Shown: positions 6,321-9,622 of the stretch, piece by piece
Numbering within the stretch: the stretch's first letter is position 1
Layout of the letters: every line of letters starts with the position of its first letter
Source: Bacteroidota bacterium
GTDB taxonomy: Bacteria; Bacteroidota; Bacteroidia; Flavobacteriales; Flavobacteriaceae
DNA: 9,622 bases
NCBI GenBank assembly: GCA_947468985.1
Contig: CANINJ010000058.1
Location: 1-9,622 of the forward strand
Direction of reading: 5' to 3'
The notes under the pieces: generated by a model
Database searches by the model: none
Told to the model about the DNA's origin: nothing
Seen by the model: the letters and a program-made list of their open reading frames with translations, nothing else
Made by a program: the position numbers and the translations under genes

Positions 6321-6401
6321 AATAATTAAATCACTTGAATCCTTATGAAATTTAAAGGATTTTGATGATTTTTAATCATTTATTGTTTAATTCCTTACTC
6401 C
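6304..6401 (-). repeat. Element-end repeat, copy 1 (other copy at 7075-7170)
   Basis: These 98 bp align with 7075-7170 at about 91 positions, with one 2-bp gap. The shared part starts in the tRNA-like GACCTCAGGGTTATGAA and continues into non-tRNA sequence ending CCTTACTCC. It contains an ATGATT-TTT-AATCAT dyad at 6364-6378 and an AATCC/GGATT dyad at 6339-6362. It is a likely integrase attachment end. Confidence 0.85.
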
Positions 6402-6431
6402 ATTCATCACAAAAAAAGAGTGATTTCCAAT

Positions 6432-6467
6432 AAAAAACCCCTAAAAATTAGATTTTTTAGGGGGTTT
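6432..6467 (-). terminator. Terminator following tRNA piece 2 and the lipoprotein gene
   Basis: A 10-bp stem (6438-6447 with 6454-6463, CCCCTAAAAA/TTTTTAGGGG) is followed on the minus strand by a run of six T (complement of 6432-6437). It lies about 35 bp beyond the lipoprotein stop codon and can terminate that gene. Confidence 0.9.
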
Positions 6468-6473
6468 GTGTTT

Positions 6474-6493
6474 GTAGCGAGTTCCGGTTGAAA
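6474..6493 (-). pseudogene. tRNA 3'-end fragment, piece 2, abutting the lipoprotein gene
   Basis: On the minus strand the sequence reads TTTTCAACCGGAACTCGCTAC. TTCAA matches the T-loop start, and CTCGCTAC is a tRNA-Met-like acceptor end. It is followed by ACAAACACAAACC, which is identical to the sequence after piece 3 (6463-6477 against 7038-7052 on the plus strand). Only the T-loop-to-3'-end portion remains. It begins about five bases after the stop codon of the lipoprotein gene. Confidence 0.55.
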
Positions 6494-6497
6494 ATCC

Positions 6498-6917
6498 CTA
6501 TTGTTTAATAAAAAAAGCTCCGCCAACTCCAGCAGTGTCAAAAAATTGAATTCTTGTAGACGTAATTTTTTTAAAATAATATTGAGGATAAGGGCTTTCA
6601 TTGAATTTTATGTTTAACTTATATTCTGTAGTATTAATCATTTCATCTACTACAACAGATCCTCCGCTTAGTAGAGTATTATTAATTAAAGTTTTCATAC
6701 TATTTCCCGATCCTAATTGAGTAAAATAAAAGTCATTACTTGTCGCTTTTAACCCTTGTAAATCTGTTACTTCTCCATCTACATTAACTTCTCTTAACCA
6801 ATACCCTTGAACCCAAGTTGGAGGATTAATACTTGTTGAGCTTGAACTACTAGAATTATCAGAATTGGAACAAGAACAAACTAAAGCTAATAATAGAAAT
6901 AGGATATTTTTTTTCAT
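6498..6917 (-). CDS. Small serine-rich lipoprotein, possibly lipocalin-like
   Basis: A 139-residue hypothetical lipoprotein. The signal peptide M-K-K-N-I-L-F-L-L-L-A-L-V-C-S-C carries a lipobox with lipidation most likely at C16 (V-C-S-C). It is followed by S-N-S-D-N and a run of six serines as linker, common in flavobacterial surface lipoproteins. The globular part starts P-P-T-W-V-Q-G-Y-W-L; the W-x-x-G-x-W pattern resembles the first strand of small lipocalin-like proteins, but the family is not certain. It ends I-Q-F-F-D-T-A-G-V-G-G-A-F-F-I-K-Q. No catalytic motif is seen. It is a single-gene unit with its own -7 element and is flanked on both sides by tRNA fragments, so it may be cargo of an integrated element. 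Its TAG stop sits directly beside tRNA piece 2. Confidence 0.8.
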   Translation of the reverse strand: MKKNILFLLLALVCSCSNSDNSSSSSSTSINPPTWVQGYWLREVNVDGEVTDLQGLKATSNDFYFTQLGSGNSMKTLINNTLLSGGSVVVDEMINTTEYKLNIKFNESPYPQYYFKKITSTRIQFFDTAGVGGAFFIKQ

Positions 6918-6942
6918 AATTTAAATTTTGTTTATAATCCAA

Positions 6943-6950
6943 CAAATATA
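6943..6950 (-). promoter_or_regulatory. -7 element of the lipoprotein gene
   Basis: On the minus strand this reads TATATTTG, an exact TAnnTTTG match, 25 bp upstream of the ATG. A -33 TTG at the proper distance is not obvious; the nearest TTG is only 11 bp away. Confidence 0.55.
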
Positions 6951-7007
6951 TAATAAGTATTCAAGATTTAATAGCATTTGTTCTAATAAATATTAAAAAA
7001 TAACCAT

Positions 7008-7040
7008 AAAAACCCCCCTAATATTTAGTATATTAGTGGT
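7008..7040 (-). terminator. Terminator following tRNA piece 3
   Basis: The stem CTAATAT (7018-7024) with ATATTAG (7030-7036) has a five-base loop and weak outer C-G pairs. On the minus strand it is followed by T residues (complement of 7008-7012). It sits just beyond tRNA piece 3, the same arrangement as at pieces 1 and 2. Confidence 0.65.
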
Positions 7041-7048
7041 TTGTGTTT

Positions 7049-7091
7049 GTAGTGAGACCGAGATTTGAACTCTCGACCTCAGGGTTATGAA
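7049..7091 (-). pseudogene. tRNA-Met(CAU)-like 3' fragment, piece 3
   Basis: On the minus strand it reads TTCAT (anticodon CAT, complement of 7087-7089), AACCCTGAGGTC, GAGAGTTCAAATCTC and GGTCTCACTAC. That is the 3' anticodon stem, variable loop, T arm and acceptor end of a tRNA-Met-like gene. Three T-stem pairs next to the loop are intact and the outer pairs are lost. The 5' half is replaced by the element-end sequence shared with piece 1. Confidence 0.75.
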
Positions 7092-7170
7092 AATAATTTA
7101 ATCTCTTAAATCCTTATGAAATTTAACGGATTTTGATGATTTTTAATCGTTTATTTATTTTCCTTACTCC
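7075..7170 (-). repeat. Element-end repeat, copy 2 (other copy at 6304-6401)
   Basis: About 93% identical to 6304-6401 and in the same orientation, 771 bp away. Here the end CCTTACTCC is followed by a second TTACTCC at 7177-7183. The two TTACTCC motifs lie 13 bp apart, as integrase arm-binding sites might. Confidence 0.85.
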
Positions 7171-7325
7171 GTTTCTTTACTCCGGAATTTTATTGAAACT
7201 TCTTTGTACTATTCAAAAAATAATTAAACCTATCGGCCCAACACCTCTATAATAAAACCTCTTTTCTTTCAAGTTATAAATTGCAATGCCTTAGCCAAAT
7301 TTTAAGTCACATTCTTTGATGTTAA

Positions 7326-7400
7326 TGTCCATTGAAAAACCTTATTTCAGGCGAACAAGTCACGTTGGATTTTGAAGGTTTGAAAAAGGTGTTGTTGTAA
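7326..7400 (+). pseudogene. Possible relic of a gene 3' end
   Basis: Inside the gene-poor stretch 7171-7914, one short frame reads P-L-K-N-L-I-S-G-E-Q-V-T-L-D-F-E-G-L-K-K-V-L-L and stops at 7398-7400. The composition looks protein-like, and the frame is followed 37 bp later by a strong terminator. It has no start or upstream frame and opens just after a stop codon. I cannot name the protein. It may be a chance frame; the terminator is the main support. Confidence 0.3.
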
Positions 7401-7437
7401 TTAGAATTACAAATCCATGTCCCATTTAAAAATACCG

Positions 7438-7471
7438 AAAAGCAATTTCTTAGTTGGAATTGCTTTTTTTT
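7438..7471 (+). terminator. Orphan intrinsic terminator
   Basis: A perfect 10-bp stem (7438-7447 with 7458-7467, AAAAGCAATT/AATTGCTTTT) with a ten-base loop runs into eight T residues. No intact plus-strand gene precedes it, so it probably belonged to a gene now decayed, or ends an unseen small transcript. Confidence 0.85.
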
Positions 7472-7718
7472 ATAAATTAAAATTTCTTTTTACCTGCAAA
7501 TAGATTTTTATTTACTTTAAGTCAGAAAATCAATTTTTATTTTATGAGTCTAAATCATGAAATTCAGTATGTCTGTTAATTAGCAAACATTATATAATAA
7601 AATTTCAAGTATTATTTTGAATAAAGTGATATAATTAGCTAATCGTTGTGCGTATTTCAAAATACAAGCAATTATTAAAGTATTATGTTTTTATTTTAAT
7701 CAATATTTGAAAACAATA

Positions 7719-7750
7719 TGTCCAATTATTTAAAAAATTGGACAATTTTT
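7719..7750. repeat. Perfect 9-bp inverted repeat upstream of the barrel/adhesin unit
   Basis: TGTCCAATT (7719-7727) and AATTGGACA (7736-7744) flank an eight-base AT loop, and ATTTTT follows. It could be a weak plus-strand terminator or a protein-binding palindrome about 170 bp before the ATG at 7915. The remaining sequence of 7472-7914 is AT-rich with no recognisable gene, and no exact TAnnTTTG promoter was found. Confidence 0.6.
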
Positions 7751-7914
7751 AAGGAAATTGATACCTGTAATATTATTTGATGAAGTATTTTAGCGCCCAA
7801 TTTTAAAATACTAATTATATCTTTCTATGATAATTAAATTACTATTAGGGATATTTTTTCAAATTAGAAGGAAATAATTACTCATTTAAAACTCCTATTC
7901 TTAAATCCAAAAAA

Positions 7915-8541
7915 ATGAAAAAAACTGTACTTTACATTCTTTTATTTCTATTCAGCTATTCAATTTATTCCCAAGGAGTTTATTTTAATCTTGGAAAAAA
8001 CTTTACAACATTTTCATATAATAACCGATCTGAATTTCTGGGAAAATTACACATAAATGGTGTAGGTGATGCTTATGAATTAGGATATACCGATGTATTG
8101 AAATATAAAAAATTTAAAGATTTAAAATATTCAGGCAGTCTTACTATAAACGATTTCAATGCAACAGCAAAATCAGAATTAAGCAATATAGAGTATAAAA
8201 CAACCTACCTTGGTATTCAGAGTACTGTAGATTATCAATTTTACGAATCTTATTATTTTTTTTTGAGTGCCAAAGCAGGCCTTAATCTTTCTACTATAAT
8301 TAGAGGAGTACAAACTGTTAATAATGCCACTTATGATTTAGTTCGAAATAACGAATTCTCTGGATTAGTTGTTCAACCAGTTATTGGGATATATTCTAAA
8401 TATTACTTGTCTAAAAATGGTTATTTAAGTGCAGGATTAAATCTTAGTAAAAGCCTAAAACTTGGAAATAACCCCGATAATGTTTCAATTAATAATACTC
8501 AAATTCTTTTCGGAGGATATTTTGATTTAATTAAAAGATAA
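7915..8541 (+). CDS. Outer-membrane beta-barrel-type protein preceding a large repeat protein
   Basis: This 208-residue protein has a signal peptide (M-K-K-T-V-L-Y-I-L-L-F-L-F-S) ending I-Y-S-Q at about residue 20. The rest is a set of amphipathic strands rich in Y, F and S: V-Y-F-N-L-G-K-N-F, T-T-Y-L-G-I-Q-S-T-V-D-Y-Q-F, Y-Y-F-F-L-S-A-K-A-G-L-N-L-S and G-Y-L-S-A-G-L-N-L. It ends F-G-G-Y-F-D-L-I-K-R, so the final strand lacks the terminal phenylalanine of the other barrels. The next gene starts 6 bp after its stop, indicating co-transcription. A barrel beside a long surface protein recalls the SprF-SprB arrangement in gliding flavobacteria, but this protein is much shorter than the PorP/SprF family and shows no clear similarity to it. 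The precise role is unknown. Confidence 0.8.
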   Translation: MKKTVLYILLFLFSYSIYSQGVYFNLGKNFTTFSYNNRSEFLGKLHINGVGDAYELGYTDVLKYKKFKDLKYSGSLTINDFNATAKSELSNIEYKTTYLGIQSTVDYQFYESYYFFLSAKAGLNLSTIIRGVQTVNNATYDLVRNNEFSGLVVQPVIGIYSKYYLSKNGYLSAGLNLSKSLKLGNNPDNVSINNTQILFGGYFDLIKR

Positions 8542-8547
8542 TACAAC

Positions 8548-9622
8548 ATGAAAAAAATATTTTACTTAGTTTTCTTATTACTTTCAACAGTTATTTTTTC
8601 ACAAAATAGAGGCATAAGCTATCAAGCTATAATTTATGTGCCAGGTGGGCAAAATGTTCCAGGGGTCAATGTAACTAATGTACCAATGGCAAACAAAAAT
8701 ATTTGTTTACAATTTAGCTTTTTTGATTCAACCAATAATATGGAGTACAGAGAAGTAGTCAATGTTAGAACTGATGAATTTGGAATGGTCAATATTAATA
8801 TAGGTCAAGGAAATCAAACAGGAGGTTATGCTAGTAATTTTAATGATATAATTTGGAATTCTTTAGCACAAAAAAACTTAAAAGTAGAATTAGATTCAAC
8901 AGGTTTATGCGATCAATTTCTGGAACTTACAAACCAACCGATTGCTTCTGTTCCATTTGCTAATGCGTCAATAACTGCAGAAAATGTTTCTGGTGTTGTA
9001 GCCCTTCTAAATGGTGGAACTGGAGCTACAACTGCCACTGATGCTAGAGCCAACTTAGGTTTAAACAACGTAGATAATACTTCAGATCCGAACAAGCCAA
9101 TTTCAATCGCTACGCAAACTGAATTGAATACTAAAGAAAATACTGCAAACAAATCAACCACCACCACATTAGGAACAAGCGATGTGTTATTTCCTTCACA
9201 AAACGCGGTGAAAACCTATGTGGATTCACAAGTTATTTCAGCTACAATTCCGGATGCTACAACAATATTAAAAGGTAAAATTCAATTAGCTGGAGATTTG
9301 GGAGGAACAGCTGATTTACCAACAGTTCCAGGTTTAGCATTAAAAGAAGATACAGCAAACAAATCAATCACCACCACATTAGGAACAAGCGATGTGTTAT
9401 TTCCAACTCAAAACGCGGTGAAAACGTATGTGGATGCACAAGTTGCTTCAGCTACAATTGTAGATGCTACTACAATATTAAAAGGAAAAATTCAATTAGC
9501 TGGAGATTTGGGAGGAACAGCTGATTTACCAACAGTTCCGGGTTTAGTATTAAAAGAAAATTCAGCAAACAAATCAATCACCACAACATTAGGAACAAGC
9601 GATGTGCTATTCCCAACACAAA
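8548..9622 (+). CDS. Large secreted repeat protein with tail-fibre-like motif, 3' end outside the window
   Basis: The open frame continues for 358 codons without a stop to the right edge. The signal peptide M-K-K-I-F-Y-L-V-F-L-L-L ends I-F-S-Q at residue 19. Residues 20-140 form an N-terminal domain (G-I-S-Y-Q-A...R-T-D-E-F-G-M-V-N-I-N-I-G...S-V-P-F-A-N-A) of a type I associate with long flavobacterial surface proteins. Residues 150-186 hold a phage tail-fibre-like motif, L-N-G-G-T-G-A-T-T-A-T-D-A-R-A-N-L-G-L-N-N-V-D-N-T-S-D. From K196 on, 70-residue repeats follow: S-D-V-L-F-P-x-Q-N-A-V-K-T-Y-V-D, then G-K-I-Q-L-A-G-D-L-G-G-T-A-D-L-P-T-V-P-G-L. It is likely a cell-surface adhesin or fibre. 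The C-terminus, which would show the export route, is missing. It is probably co-transcribed with the barrel gene 6 bp upstream. Confidence 0.85.
   Translation, partial: MKKIFYLVFLLLSTVIFSQNRGISYQAIIYVPGGQNVPGVNVTNVPMANKNICLQFSFFDSTNNMEYREVVNVRTDEFGMVNINIGQGNQTGGYASNFNDIIWNSLAQKNLKVELDSTGLCDQFLELTNQPIASVPFANASITAENVSGVVALLNGGTGATTATDARANLGLNNVDNTSDPNKPISIATQTELNTKENTANKSTTTTLGTSDVLFPSQNAVKTYVDSQVISATIPDATTILKGKIQLAGDLGGTADLPTVPGLALKEDTANKSITTTLGTSDVLFPTQNAVKTYVDAQVASATIVDATTILKGKIQLAGDLGGTADLPTVPGLVLKENSANKSITTTLGTSDVLFPTQ
9133..9622 (+). repeat. 210-bp in-frame tandem repeats in the secreted repeat protein
   Basis: Units begin at 9133, 9343 and 9553, each at an AAA-GAA codon pair; the third is cut by the window edge. 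Units 1 and 2 differ at about 17 of 210 positions, including several runs of more than 40 identical bases. The differences cluster at a few codons. The array probably continues beyond the window. Confidence 0.95.

Noticed and set aside
6407..6601. 64-codon minus-strand frame overlapping the lipoprotein gene
   Set aside because: Runs through a terminator and a tRNA fragment in another frame and overlaps the better-supported lipoprotein.
6279..7091. Functional tRNA-Met genes
   Set aside because: All three pieces lack the 5' half and D arm, the anticodon stem has no partner, and T-stem pairing is partly lost.
7544..7579. Short frame M-S-L-N-H-E-I-Q-Y-V-C
   Set aside because: Only eleven codons, no promoter or terminator and no recognisable features.
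8913..9167. 84-codon minus-strand frame opposite the repeat protein
   Set aside because: Antisense shadow of the tail-fibre-like coding region.

Overview
The window looks like chromosomal DNA of a Flavobacterium-like member of the Bacteroidota. It is AT-rich. Start codons follow A-rich leaders instead of Shine-Dalgarno sequences. Several upstream regions carry the TAnnTTTG -7 element of this phylum. Secreted proteins have signal peptides ending in A-Q or S-Q, and one protein ends in a type IX secretion (T9SS) sorting domain.

Left part (1-4422): a housekeeping pair, aroQ (minus; shikimate pathway) and xerD (plus; chromosome dimer resolution), encloses four consecutive plus-strand genes for small outer-membrane beta-barrels. 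Each barrel gene has its own strong intrinsic terminator, so they look like four single-gene units. Barrels 1 and 4 share an almost identical 89-bp block covering the leader and signal peptide, although their mature proteins are unrelated in sequence. A gene with a signal peptide runs off the left edge.

Middle part (4423-7914): after xerD comes a non-coding stretch with an imperfect hairpin and a degenerate tandem array of exact 43-bp period, built from two alternating half-units of about 21-22 bp. Next is a secreted, EF-hand-containing, leucine-rich-repeat-like protein with a T9SS C-terminal domain. From 6251 to 7170 lie three degenerate 3' pieces of a tRNA-Met(CAU)-like gene on the minus strand, each followed by a terminator. 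Two of them are joined to the same ~97-bp non-tRNA sequence. A small lipoprotein gene sits between pieces 2 and 3. This looks like the remains of repeated integrase-mediated insertion at a tRNA gene. A gene-poor 744-bp stretch follows, with an orphan terminator, a possible gene relic and a perfect palindrome.

Right part (7915-9622): a two-gene unit with a 6-bp gap encodes an outer-membrane-type barrel protein and a large secreted repeat protein. The second carries a phage tail-fibre-like motif and 210-bp (70-residue) in-frame repeats, and it runs off the right edge.

No complete new defence or mobile system is visible. The least explained structures are the tRNA-fragment region and the 43-bp array.
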